DNA of 64,000 bases from an uncultured Eisenbergiella sp. (GTDB taxonomy: Bacteria; Bacillota; Clostridia; Lachnospirales; Lachnospiraceae). Below, one piece after another: positions 48,942-57,594 of the stretch. The stretch lies in the NCBI GenBank assembly GCA_947630215.1, contig CANRGX010000003.1, positions 62,001 to 126,000 on the forward strand. The letters run 5' to 3'. The position numbers and the translations under genes are program-made. The notes beneath the pieces are model-generated. The model saw nothing but the letters and a program-made list of their open reading frames with translations, was not told the origin of the DNA and ran no database searches. How positions within the stretch are numbered: the first letter of the stretch is position 1; each line of letters opens with the position of its first letter.

Positions 48942-49706
48942 ATGGCGGAAACGGATAAGGAATTAGAACAGTTAAAACACAGGTTTACAGAGTTGGCGGA
49001 CAGGTCCTGGAGACAGAACCTGTTTACTTTTACCGGCTTTTTGTCCCTGGCGGAACAGGACGCGCTGTTTCGGGCGGTGGGAGAGAACCTGTCCGGATGC
49101 AGCCTGTACGGGGGAACCCCGCTGGCCCAGCGGCGGATGGCGCGGTTCGGCGATCCGCAGCAGATGGGTTACGAGGAACCCTTCCCCATTTCCTGCGTCA
49201 GAATTGCGCCGCTTTCGGAAAAATTTGCGGAGGAGTTTACCCACCGGGATTTTCTGGGGGCAATCCTGAATCTGGGGATCGACAGGAGCGCCGTAGGGGA
49301 TATTTTTGTGGACGGAAAGTCCGCCTGGGTGTTTTGCACAGACGCCATGGCCCCCTTTTTGATCGACTCCCTTTCGCGGGTGCGGCACAGCAGTGTGCGC
49401 TGCATTTTGGCGGAGGATCTGACGCAGATCCCGGAACCGAAGCTGTCCTGTCGGGAGGAAAATGTGGCTTCCCCGCGCTGCGACAGCGTGATCGCGGCCG
49501 TCTGGAATCTGTCCCGCAGCAAAAGTCTGGAGTATTTCCGGCAGAAAAAAGTGTATGTGAATGCCAGGCTGCAGGAAAATAACAGTTATCTGCTCAAACC
49601 CGGGGAAACCGTATCTGTCAGGGGCCTGGGCAAGTTTGTCTTTAGGGGGGAAAAGCACACGACCCGCAAGGGCAAGCTGGTGGTGGGCGTGGATCTGTTT
49701 GTCTGA
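48942..49706 (+). CDS. ylmH: YlmH-type S4-domain RNA-binding protein
   Basis: 254 residues. N-terminal NTF2-like/YlmH domain with FTFTGFLSLAEQDALFRAVG, LYGGTPLAQRRMARFGDP and HRDFLGAILNLGIDRSAVGDIFV; C-terminal S4 RNA-binding domain from ~185 (VWNLSRSKSLEYFRQKKVYVNARLQENNSYLLKPGETVSVRGLGKFVF). In Bacillus YlmH is a ribosome-associated rescue factor encoded near divIVA. Here it sits instead between a G3E gene and a membrane protein. Confidence 0.92.
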   Translation: MAETDKELEQLKHRFTELADRSWRQNLFTFTGFLSLAEQDALFRAVGENLSGCSLYGGTPLAQRRMARFGDPQQMGYEEPFPISCVRIAPLSEKFAEEFTHRDFLGAILNLGIDRSAVGDIFVDGKSAWVFCTDAMAPFLIDSLSRVRHSSVRCILAEDLTQIPEPKLSCREENVASPRCDSVIAAVWNLSRSKSLEYFRQKKVYVNARLQENNSYLLKPGETVSVRGLGKFVFRGEKHTTRKGKLVVGVDLFV

Positions 49707-49725
49707 GCAGGAAGGAGCGAAGGGT

Positions 49726-50694
49726 ATGTATGGCTACAGCTGGATGCAGTGGCTGTTTCTGTTTTTCTTTTACAGCTTTTTCGGGTGGTGCTTTGAATCC
49801 ACCTATGTTTCTCTGAAAGAAAGAAAGCTCGTGAACCGGGGATTTATCCGCGGCCCGTTTCTGCCGCTGTACGGCACCGGGGCGCTGATGATGCTGATCG
49901 TCTCCATGCCGTTTCAGGACAGTCTGGTGCTGACCTATCTGGCGGGCTGTGTGGGGGCGACGGTGTTGGAGTATGTGACCGGCGTGGCCATGGAATCTCT
50001 TTTTAAGGTGCGCTACTGGGACTATTCCAATCAGAAGTTCAATTTTCAGGGACAGATCTGTTTGAGTTCCACCCTGGCCTGGGGCGGGCTGACCATCCTG
50101 ATGACCCATGTGGTGCACCGGCTGGTGGAGGCGCTGATGGAAGCGCTGCCCTACAGCGTGCTGGAAGCGGTCACCATGCTTACATTGGTCTATTTTACCG
50201 CGGATTTTGCCATTTCCTTCAAGGCCGCTCTGGATCTGCGGGATGTGCTTGTCAAAATGGAGCAGGCCCGGCAGGAGCTGGAGCGCGTGCAGCGGCGCCT
50301 GGATGTGATACTGGCGCTGGCGGGCGAGGAGCGGGAGAACCGCAGGGAGGAACGGGCGCAGAGGCGCACCGAGTTTGTGGAGAATGTAAAAGAGGATATG
50401 ATGCAGCGGCGTGAGGAACTGGCCGCCGGCATCGAGAGCCGGTTTGAAAGACTGCGGACAGCCATGGTCAATTCGGATCTGTACCTTGAGAAGCGGCAGG
50501 AAATTCAGGAGCTGCGGGAGAAATTTAAGACGCAGATGCAGCGGCGGACCGACGTTTCCTACGTGCAGGACGCCATACGACGCGGCATCCTGCGGGGCAA
50601 TCCCACCATGGTTTCCCGGAAATTTACGGAGGCGCTGGAGGAACTGAAGCGTTCCGCGGCGGCATATGGAAAGAAGAATGAGGATGAAAAATAA
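49726..50694 (+). CDS. PF06541-type multi-span membrane protein with coiled-coil tail
   Basis: 322 residues. Four to five membrane helices in the first 170 (WLFLFFFYSFFGWCFESTYVSLKERKLVNRGFIRGPFLPLYGTGA is the family block; LEYVTGVAMESLFKVRYWDYSNQKFNFQGQICL another). Then a ~140-residue charged coiled coil (MEQARQELERVQRRLDVIL onward). Annotated elsewhere as a putative ABC-transporter subunit, but it has no ABC features; function unknown. ATG 49726 after GAAGGAGCGAAGGG. Its end overlaps the next gene by 29 bp. Confidence 0.82.
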   Translation: MYGYSWMQWLFLFFFYSFFGWCFESTYVSLKERKLVNRGFIRGPFLPLYGTGALMMLIVSMPFQDSLVLTYLAGCVGATVLEYVTGVAMESLFKVRYWDYSNQKFNFQGQICLSSTLAWGGLTILMTHVVHRLVEALMEALPYSVLEAVTMLTLVYFTADFAISFKAALDLRDVLVKMEQARQELERVQRRLDVILALAGEERENRREERAQRRTEFVENVKEDMMQRREELAAGIESRFERLRTAMVNSDLYLEKRQEIQELREKFKTQMQRRTDVSYVQDAIRRGILRGNPTMVSRKFTEALEELKRSAAAYGKKNEDEK

Positions 50695-51718
50695 AGAACC
50701 GGGCGGGGAAAGGCAGCGTTTAGCGGCAATCCGTCTGCTGATTGGAGCGGCGGCTATCCTGATCGTGGCGGCGATTCTTTTCTTTCCCGGCAAAAAAAGG
50801 GCAGAGGAGGATGCCGGACAGGATCCGGACAAGCTCCGGATCGTGGCCACCATTTTTCCCCCCTATGATTTCGCACGGCAGATTGGCGGTGATGCGGCCG
50901 AGGTGACCATGCTGTTAAAGCCCGGTATGGAGAGCCATTCCTATGAGCCCACGCCCGCGGACATCGTCCGGATTCTGGACAGCGATATTTTCCTGTATGC
51001 CGGAGGGGAATCGGACGTATGGGTAGAGGAGCTGCTTTCAGACAGCGGCGCCGGGACGCGCGCCTATGCGATGCTGGACTGGGTGGAACCGCTTTTCGAG
51101 GAGCCCCCGGCAGGACGGCAGGAGCCGGAGGAGAACCGAAAGCCGGAGGAGACCCAAAAGCCGGAGGGAATCCGGCTGGAGGAAGGGGAGTACGACGAAC
51201 ACGTCTGGACTTCCCCACAGAACGCGATGCTTTTGGTGGAACGCATCTGTCAGGTCATGTCCGGGTGCGATCCGGATCACGCGGAACAGTACCGGGAAAA
51301 CGCGGATCGCTATCAGGACAGACTGCAAAAGCTGGATGACGCCATGCGGGAAGCGGCCGGAAAGATGCACGATACGCCCCTGATTTTCGGGGACAGGTTC
51401 CCACTTTTGTATTTTGTCAAAACCTATGGGCTGCAGTACGACGCGGCCTTTCCCGGCTGCAGCCAGCAGACCGAGCCCAGCGCGTCCACGGTGGCACATC
51501 TGACGGATCGGGTGCGAAAGGAAAAGATCCCCGTGGTCTTTTATCTGGAGCTTTCCAGCGGGAAAATAGCCGATGCCGTGGCGGAGGCCTCCGGCGCGCG
51601 CACGGCTGTGTTCTATGCCTGCCACGCCATTTCGGCGCAGGATCTGGAAGCGGGAGAGGATTATATTTCTTTGATGTACCGCAACGTAGAGGCGCTGCGG
51701 CAGGCGGCGGGCGGATGA
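50666..51718 (+). CDS. zinc/manganese ABC transporter substrate-binding protein, signal-anchored
   Basis: 350 residues, ZnuA family. A membrane segment at ~21-40 lacks a lipobox Cys, so the protein is anchored by the helix rather than as a lipoprotein. Metal-site motifs: MLLKPGMESHSYEPTPADI (first His) and EYDEHVWTSPQNAML (second His). The usual third His region reads LIFGDRFPLLYFVKTYGL, with Asp/Arg instead of His. Between the first two motifs lies a Pro/Glu-rich spacer (QEPEENRKPEETQKPEG) where zinc proteins often have a His-rich loop. Several start choices are close together (50666, 50678, 50684). Confidence 0.85.
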   Translation: MERRMRMKNKEPGGERQRLAAIRLLIGAAAILIVAAILFFPGKKRAEEDAGQDPDKLRIVATIFPPYDFARQIGGDAAEVTMLLKPGMESHSYEPTPADIVRILDSDIFLYAGGESDVWVEELLSDSGAGTRAYAMLDWVEPLFEEPPAGRQEPEENRKPEETQKPEGIRLEEGEYDEHVWTSPQNAMLLVERICQVMSGCDPDHAEQYRENADRYQDRLQKLDDAMREAAGKMHDTPLIFGDRFPLLYFVKTYGLQYDAAFPGCSQQTEPSASTVAHLTDRVRKEKIPVVFYLELSSGKIADAVAEASGARTAVFYACHAISAQDLEAGEDYISLMYRNVEALRQAAGG

Positions 51719-51733
51719 AGGAAAGAGGAACGT

Positions 51734-52462
51734 ATGGGAGAGTTTTGCATAGCGTGTGATCGGGTGACGTTATCCTATGAAAATCAGGTGGTGGTCCGAG
51801 ATCTGAGCTTTACTGTGTCTGAGGGCGATTATCTTTGCATCATCGGAGAGAACGGCACCGGAAAAACCACGCTCATGAGAGGACTGCTGGGACTGAAAAA
51901 ACCTTCGTCGGGATCCATCGTGCTGGGGCCGGGCATCCGCCGCTCCCAGATCGGGTATGTGCCCCAGGAGACGCCGGTGCAGCGGGATTTCCCCGCTTCC
52001 GTCTGGGAGGTGGTGCTTTCGGGCTGTATCGGAGAAAGAGGGATGCGTCCCGGCTTTGGCCGGAAGGAAAAGAAGCTGGCGCAGGAAAAGCTGGAGATTT
52101 TAGGAATTGCGGATCTGAAGAAAAAGAGCTTTCGCGAGCTCTCCGGCGGACAGCGGCAGCGGGTGCTGCTGGCGCGTTCGCTGTGCGCGGCGAAAAAACT
52201 GATTTTGCTGGATGAGCCGACGGTGGGGCTGGATCCGCTGGCAACGGAGGAATTTTATCATCTTCTGTTGGATTTGAACCGGGATCTGGGGATCACCGTG
52301 GTCATGGTCTCCCATGCCATTCAGGAGGCCCTGGGCCACTCGGATCATATCCTGTATCTGTCCCGAACCGGTTCTTTTTTCGGCACCACACAGGAGTATT
52401 TGTCCAGCAGTGAAGCCGGGAGATTCTTAAAAAGGTGCAGGGGAGGAAGGGAAAAAACATGA
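51734..52462 (+). CDS. zinc/manganese ABC transporter ATP-binding protein
   Basis: 242 residues, ZnuC-like. Walker A CIIGENGTGKTTLMRGLLG, Q-loop IGYVPQETPVQRDFPASVWEVV, signature RELSGGQRQRVLLAR, Walker B LILLDEPTVGLDPLA, H-loop VSHAIQEAL. Energises the permease at 52459, with which it overlaps by ATGA. Confidence 0.93.
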   Translation: MGEFCIACDRVTLSYENQVVVRDLSFTVSEGDYLCIIGENGTGKTTLMRGLLGLKKPSSGSIVLGPGIRRSQIGYVPQETPVQRDFPASVWEVVLSGCIGERGMRPGFGRKEKKLAQEKLEILGIADLKKKSFRELSGGQRQRVLLARSLCAAKKLILLDEPTVGLDPLATEEFYHLLLDLNRDLGITVVMVSHAIQEALGHSDHILYLSRTGSFFGTTQEYLSSSEAGRFLKRCRGGREKT

Positions 52463-53277
52463 TTTCCTATTTGTCTGAAATGCTTTCCTATCCTTTTATG
52501 GCGCGGGCGCTGATCGTGGGAACGCTGGTCAGCCTTTGCGCGGCGCTGCTGGGCACCAGCCTGGTGCTCAAGCGGTATTCCATGATTGGCGACGGCCTTT
52601 CCCATGTGGGATTCGGGGCGCTGGCCGTGGCCTCCGCCCTGCATCTGGCGCCGATGGCGGTGACGATTCCCGTGGTGGTGCTGGCGGCCTTTGTGCTGCT
52701 TCGGCTCAGCGAATCGGGACGTTTGCGAGGAGACGCCGCTACAGCGGTCTTTTCTACAGGGGCGCTGGCCATAGGCGTGATGGCGGCTTCCCTGGGCACC
52801 GGCATGAACGCGGATTTAAACAGCTATCTGTTCGGATCCGTGCTGGCGGCTTCCCGGGAGGATGTGGCAGTCAGCGCAGTGCTTTCGGCGGTGGTGCTGG
52901 CGCTGTATCTTTTCTTCTATGAAAAACTGTTTGCCGTGACCTTTGACGAAACCTTCGCCAGAGCCACCGGGATGAAAACGGGACTGTTTCACACGCTTCT
53001 GGCGGTGCTGACCGCCATCGTGGTGGTGCTGGGGATGCGGATGATGGGAGCGCTCCTGATTTCCAGTCTCATCATTTTCCCGGCGCTGACGTCGATGCGG
53101 CTTTTTAAAAGCTACCGGGGCGTCATAGGGGGCGCGGTGGTCTTTTCCCTGGCGGGTTTCTTTACCGGCATGGGGATTTCCTTTCGGTACGGGACGCCTG
53201 CGGGAGCGGGTATTGTGGTGGTGGATCTGGCGCTGTTCTGCATAGGATGCGGAATCGCGTGGGTGAGAGAAAGGTGA
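52459..53277 (+). CDS. zinc/manganese ABC transporter permease
   Basis: 272 residues, seven to eight membrane helices, ZnuB/MntC type: MLSYPFMARALIVGTLVSLCAALLGTSLVLKRYSMIGDGLSHVGFGALAVA is the family block; LNSYLFGSVLAASREDV and RMMGALLISSLIIFPALTSMRLFKSYRG follow. Pairs with the upstream ATPase and binding protein. The ZIP gene starts 4 bp later. Confidence 0.93.
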   Translation: MISYLSEMLSYPFMARALIVGTLVSLCAALLGTSLVLKRYSMIGDGLSHVGFGALAVASALHLAPMAVTIPVVVLAAFVLLRLSESGRLRGDAATAVFSTGALAIGVMAASLGTGMNADLNSYLFGSVLAASREDVAVSAVLSAVVLALYLFFYEKLFAVTFDETFARATGMKTGLFHTLLAVLTAIVVVLGMRMMGALLISSLIIFPALTSMRLFKSYRGVIGGAVVFSLAGFFTGMGISFRYGTPAGAGIVVVDLALFCIGCGIAWVRER

Positions 53278-53281
53278 GAAG

Positions 53282-54058
53282 ATGGAGCTTTTCTGGGGTG
53301 TGATGATTCCCTTTTTCGGTACGGCGGCGGGCGCCGGATGCGCCTTTTTTCTGAAAAAAGATCTGGGGGCGTCGGTACAGAAAGCGCTGCTGGGGTTTGC
53401 GTCCGGCGTCATGGTGGCGGCTTCGGTCTGGTCGCTTCTGATTCCGGCCATGGAGCTGTCGGCCGGCATGGGGCGGTTTGCCTTTTTCCCGGCGGCGGCC
53501 GGCCTGCTTCTGGGAATGGGCTTTCTGCTTCTGATGGATCGGCTGGTACCGCATCTGCATATGGGCAGCGAGGTTTCCGAAGGACTTCCTGCAACGTTAA
53601 AAAAAACGACCATGCTTGTCCTGGCGGTGACGCTGCATAACATTCCGGAGGGGATGGCGGTGGGAGTGGTGCTGGCGGGCGCGCTGCTTCAGGAAAGCGA
53701 AGTCACCCTGGCGGGCGCGCTGGCGCTGTCTGTGGGCATTGCCATTCAGAACTTTCCCGAAGGAGCTATCATCAGCCTGCCGCTGCGCAGCGCAGGGGAA
53801 TCCCGGAGCAAGGCGTTTTATCACGGCGCGCTCTCCGGCGCAGTGGAGCCTGTTGCCGCGCTTTTGACCATCTGGCTGGCCCGTTTCATCCAGCCTGTCC
53901 TGCCGGGCCTTCTGGCGTTTGCCGCCGGCGCCATGTTCTATGTGGTGGTGGAGGAACTGATTCCGGAAAGCGCCCAGGGAGAGCATTCCAATCTGGGAAC
54001 CATCGGCTTTTCGGTGGGCTTTGTGATCATGATGGCGCTGGATGTGGCGCTGGGGTAA
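53282..54058 (+). CDS. ZIP-family divalent metal transporter
   Basis: 258 residues, eight membrane helices. ZIP signature in helices 4-5: LVLAVTLHNIPEGMAVGVVLAGALLQ and SVGIAIQNFPEGAIISLPLRSAG, with the His-Asn-x-x-Glu metal site, plus YHGALSGAVEPVAALLTI. Likely zinc uptake, co-expressed with the ABC importer, giving both low- and high-affinity routes in one transcript. The AT-richer immunity island begins just downstream in the opposite direction. Confidence 0.93.
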   Translation: MELFWGVMIPFFGTAAGAGCAFFLKKDLGASVQKALLGFASGVMVAASVWSLLIPAMELSAGMGRFAFFPAAAGLLLGMGFLLLMDRLVPHLHMGSEVSEGLPATLKKTTMLVLAVTLHNIPEGMAVGVVLAGALLQESEVTLAGALALSVGIAIQNFPEGAIISLPLRSAGESRSKAFYHGALSGAVEPVAALLTIWLARFIQPVLPGLLAFAAGAMFYVVVEELIPESAQGEHSNLGTIGFSVGFVIMMALDVALG

Positions 54059-54093
54059 GAAGACAAAAAGGAACCGTCGAATCGCATTATCGA

Positions 54094-55449
54094 TCAGTAT
54101 GGAATTTGTATGGTAACTTTTGCGCCGCCCGAAACAGCAGAATTTTCTAAAATGATTGTACCATTGTGTTTTTTTGCGATAGATGCCGCAACATACAAGC
54201 CGATACCATAATGAGATTTTGAGCTTCGACTTTCATCATCCATAAAGAACTGTTCCGTTGCGTGTTTCAGTGCTTCGTCAGAGAATCCTTGCCCGGTATC
54301 TGTGATCAGAAAAGAAAGTTCGCTGTCATGCACCAGTATTTCAAAGGTAACCTTTCCCCCTTGCGGAGTGTGTTCGACGGCGTTAGAAAGCACGTTGACG
54401 AGCATCCGGATAAGCAAATCGTGGTCTGCAGTCACATATTCGGGGGACTGCCCACATTCCCATAGCAAGGTAATATGATTCACTGCACATAGGCCATCCA
54501 TTTGCTTTTTTAACTCTAAAAGCAAAGAACCCATGGGGATCTTCTGCATACAAGGCTGGTAACTATCCCAGGATTTTGTAGCTTCAATCAAGGTCTGCAC
54601 ATAGTCCTGCATCTGTAAGGAACTGTTTTCAATATATTCCGTGCATCTTCTCTGTTCCGTTGAAAGGGAAGTCTCTAAAAGCAGTTCCGCATTGCCGCGG
54701 ATGATCGTGAGCGGTGTTTTCAGATCATGCGCCAAGGCGGAAAGCTGCTCCTGGCGCATCCTGTCATCCCGCCATTGCTTTGAAAGAGATTGTTTTAACG
54801 CGGTTCCCATATGTTCAAGCGCGTCCAATGCCTGGTCAACCTCAAATAGTCCGCTCCTTTGCATTTCAAAATTTAAGTCTTGCTGCTCAATTCTATGAAC
54901 GACAACGAGCAACCGATCTAACTTTTTTCCGAGATATCTGCCAAAAAGAAAGGATATGACAATCAGGGAAATCAGTATTTCCAGTAAGATAATACTGATC
55001 AAAAGCAGATCGACAGACGGAAAGATGCTTCTTAGCATCTGATTTTCAAATTGCGCCGTCATGCGGTATTTCAAAATTAAGATGTCTGCTTTTCGCTCTA
55101 TGATCGAATAAAGATACGGATGGTCACTTGGCCGTTGGTTTTCCATGCAGACATTCCAGACAGAAATCCCCATTTCCGGTGTGATCGTACCCGTTTTATA
55201 TTGCCCATCCTTTGTGAATAAGGCATACTCGCAGAGGAACGGGATATCTTTCTCTGTAAACTGTTTTGCGGTTCGCAGGTTTTCCTTTGCGGTTTCTATC
55301 GCGGCGGTCACACGGTTCAGCGGATAAATGAAGCCCTGATTCACCCCCCAGAGGTAGGCCCCTACATTGACAGTTATGACGATAAAAACAGCAAACGCGA
55401 GGGACAGCGCGTGCTGCATAAACACCGAACGAAGTTTTCTTACACCCAT
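54094..55449 (-). CDS. sensor histidine kinase, lantibiotic-resistance type
   Basis: 451 residues. Membrane helix ~14-36, an extracellular domain of ~105 residues, a second helix ~145-170, a HAMP-like linker, then HisKA with H241 in ALAHDLKTPLTIIRGNAELL. The ATPase domain shows MLVNVLSNAVEHTPQGG (N box) and LITDTGQGFSDEALKHATEQF (G1). Last gene of the minus-strand cassette; overlaps the response regulator by 10 bp. Likely senses a bacteriocin or its lipid II complex through the outside domain. Confidence 0.93.
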   Translation of the reverse strand: MGVRKLRSVFMQHALSLAFAVFIVITVNVGAYLWGVNQGFIYPLNRVTAAIETAKENLRTAKQFTEKDIPFLCEYALFTKDGQYKTGTITPEMGISVWNVCMENQRPSDHPYLYSIIERKADILILKYRMTAQFENQMLRSIFPSVDLLLISIILLEILISLIVISFLFGRYLGKKLDRLLVVVHRIEQQDLNFEMQRSGLFEVDQALDALEHMGTALKQSLSKQWRDDRMRQEQLSALAHDLKTPLTIIRGNAELLLETSLSTEQRRCTEYIENSSLQMQDYVQTLIEATKSWDSYQPCMQKIPMGSLLLELKKQMDGLCAVNHITLLWECGQSPEYVTADHDLLIRMLVNVLSNAVEHTPQGGKVTFEILVHDSELSFLITDTGQGFSDEALKHATEQFFMDDESRSSKSHYGIGLYVAASIAKKHNGTIILENSAVSGGAKVTIQIPY

Positions 55450-56099
55450 TTATAGCCCACTCCCCATACAGTTTCTATCGGAGCCACATGATAAGCCGCC
55501 AGCTTCCCACGGATATTTTTGATATGCGTGGAAATAACAGAACTGTCACTTTCCCCGTCATAGCCGAAAACAGCTTCGTAAATTTGTTCTCTTGTAAAGG
55601 TTTGCCCGTGATGGAGCGCCAGGTATTCGCAGATCTCATATTCACTTTTTGTGAATGGAAGTTTTTCCCCCTGTGTCTGGGCTTCTTTGGCATTCATTTG
55701 AAACACGATGCCGGAGATGGAAAAAGAGTTTTTCTTTTCTCTGGCATCCCGCCGCAAATGGGCATTTACTCTTGCACGAAGTTCAGCTGTTCCAAACGGT
55801 TTTGAAATGTAATCATCCGCGCCCAGCCCTAATCCACGGACAATATCGGCCTCTTGCATTTTTGCCGTCAGAAAAATAATGGGACAATCCACGCGGGAGC
55901 GAATCTGTTTGCAAAGCTCGAACCCGTCCGGCCACGGCATCATAATATCCAGCAGAATCAGGTCAAATTTTGAAAAGTTCATAGGAAGGACTTCACTTGT
56001 ATCGGATACAAGGGTAATAACGTGTTGATCTTTTTCCAGCACACGCCGGATAAGCTGGAGCATGGCAGGTTCGTCGTCTATCACCAAAATATGTGCCAC
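55440..56099 (-). CDS. OmpR-family response regulator
   Basis: 219 residues. Receiver domain HILVIDDEPAM with phospho-acceptor D51 (LILLDIMMPWPDG), Lys in FLTAKMQEADIV and YISKPFGTAEL. Winged-helix output domain ends YDGESDSSVISTHIKNIRGKLAAYHVAPIETVWGVGYKWV. Partner of the kinase gene that follows it; expected to activate the ABC immunity genes upstream. Confidence 0.95.
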   Translation of the reverse strand: MAHILVIDDEPAMLQLIRRVLEKDQHVITLVSDTSEVLPMNFSKFDLILLDIMMPWPDGFELCKQIRSRVDCPIIFLTAKMQEADIVRGLGLGADDYISKPFGTAELRARVNAHLRRDAREKKNSFSISGIVFQMNAKEAQTQGEKLPFTKSEYEICEYLALHHGQTFTREQIYEAVFGYDGESDSSVISTHIKNIRGKLAAYHVAPIETVWGVGYKWV

Positions 56100-56120
56100 T
56101 GTCTCACCTCTCTTTCTGCT

Positions 56121-56867
56121 TTATTCAGAAGATGTTCCGCTGTATCGTGAAAACCAAAACGGTACGAAACCTATTATACCACAGGTGGCAACGGTGCAAA
56201 AAATAATCCCGATTTGAAGTTCGCGATTTCCCACAGATGGCAAATGGAATATGGATATCAAGGCACTTTCTGCAAAGCGTATCCCCCAACCATAGGGAAT
56301 CACAAACCACCGTCCGGTACCGATACCTGTTTGGAGCAGGGCTGACAGCAAACTTCCCATTACGCCGATACTGATTCCGGGGTTTCGCCCAAAACAAAAC
56401 GCTACTATCAGGTGCAGGCCGTATATCATAATATTGCTTGCCCAAAGCACAATAGGAATATAGAGAAAGAATTTCCACAGAAGTTTCGTTCCCGTAATAT
56501 AGGAAAACGGAACTCCGAATAAAACAGTGCTAAGTGTAACGGAAAACCAACCAGATACAAGCAGGATAACAAGTTTTGAGAAAATCGTCTTTTTGCGGTC
56601 TGGGAGCATGAGCATATTTTGAAAATGCCCCGCTTGTAATTCCTGCTCTGCAACAATCTGACAAACAATCGAGATCACAAATGGAAATGCGATTGCAATG
56701 ATTTGAACGAAAGCCGCCAGTTTATTCAGTTCGTTGCTGGACGAGAAATGGGAATACAGCAGCATAAGAACTGCCCCCAAAACAGGAAAGAGCAAATGAA
56801 CTGCAAAAAACCATGAGCGCCGCAGCTTATAAATGTCGCTTTTTAGATAGCGGCAATATTCAGTCAT
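56121..56867 (-). CDS. lantibiotic-immunity ABC permease (LanG/MutG type)
   Basis: 248 residues, six membrane helices. Begins MTEYCRYLKSDIYKLRRSWFFAVHLLFPVLGAVLMLLY, with QIVAEQELQAGHFQNMLMLPDRKKTIFSKLVILL typical of MutG/SpaG permeases. The ATG at 56867 overlaps the LanE gene end by 8 bp. With LanE and LanF it forms an exporter that removes lantibiotics from the membrane. Confidence 0.85.
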   Translation of the reverse strand: MTEYCRYLKSDIYKLRRSWFFAVHLLFPVLGAVLMLLYSHFSSSNELNKLAAFVQIIAIAFPFVISIVCQIVAEQELQAGHFQNMLMLPDRKKTIFSKLVILLVSGWFSVTLSTVLFGVPFSYITGTKLLWKFFLYIPIVLWASNIMIYGLHLIVAFCFGRNPGISIGVMGSLLSALLQTGIGTGRWFVIPYGWGIRFAESALISIFHLPSVGNRELQIGIIFCTVATCGIIGFVPFWFSRYSGTSSE

Positions 56868-57594
56868 GCGTCCGGCCTCCCCTCGAAAACAATTTTGAAC
56901 TGCACCAAAAAATAACGAATGCAAAAATCAGGCTGATTAGCAGCGCCGGGAGAACATACCTACCCGATAAAAGGGGCGAATCGCTTTCAAGCAAAATCCC
57001 GTTGACGTGTATTTTGAAGAATGGACATACAATACGTGCCGGGATCGCATAAGGGACAAATAAGAACCATTCCGTTTCGGATCCAACGGCGGATAAAATC
57101 GTATTCGCAGCCACCGACACCAGGACGGTTGGAATATAGCCCATGAAATTCACTAATAACATGATAAAAGGAATCTGCCACAAATAAGTCAAAAATAAAA
57201 GCATACATCCAATCAGTCCGTCCAACGGGGAAACCGTAACCTTTGTCACAAAACCGACAGCAGTTGTTAAAATCCACAGCAGAAGGTTTGAGACAAAAAG
57301 CAGGATAATGATTGCGGCCGTTTTTCCAAGCCAGATTTTATGGAATTGCACCGGCAGACAAACGATATTCTGCATTCCGGTTTTTTTCTCCCGGACAATC
57401 ATGCCTGCAGAACATAAAGTAACGACAAGCGGTAAAATCATGAAATACCACCAGTTGTACGCCGAAAACTGAACATGGCCGCCGCTTAACAGATAACTCA
57501 GCAGGAGGGTAACCAGGGGAGCAAAAAAAACGCACTTCAGGGAAAACGTGTGACGCATTTTCAGCAGTTCAGATCGAATCATTCTTATCATCAA
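56860..57594 (-). CDS. lantibiotic-immunity ABC permease (LanE/MutE type)
   Basis: 244 residues, six membrane helices. MIRSELLKMRHTFSLKCVFFAPLVTLLLSYLL is the family start, followed by AGMIVREKKTGMQNIVCLPVQFHKIWLGKTAAIIILL. Follows directly on the ATPase gene. Codon use and base composition are AT-richer than the flanking metal-transport genes. Confidence 0.87.
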   Translation of the reverse strand: MMIRMIRSELLKMRHTFSLKCVFFAPLVTLLLSYLLSGGHVQFSAYNWWYFMILPLVVTLCSAGMIVREKKTGMQNIVCLPVQFHKIWLGKTAAIIILLFVSNLLLWILTTAVGFVTKVTVSPLDGLIGCMLLFLTYLWQIPFIMLLVNFMGYIPTVLVSVAANTILSAVGSETEWFLFVPYAIPARIVCPFFKIHVNGILLESDSPLLSGRYVLPALLISLIFAFVIFWCSSKLFSRGGRTHD

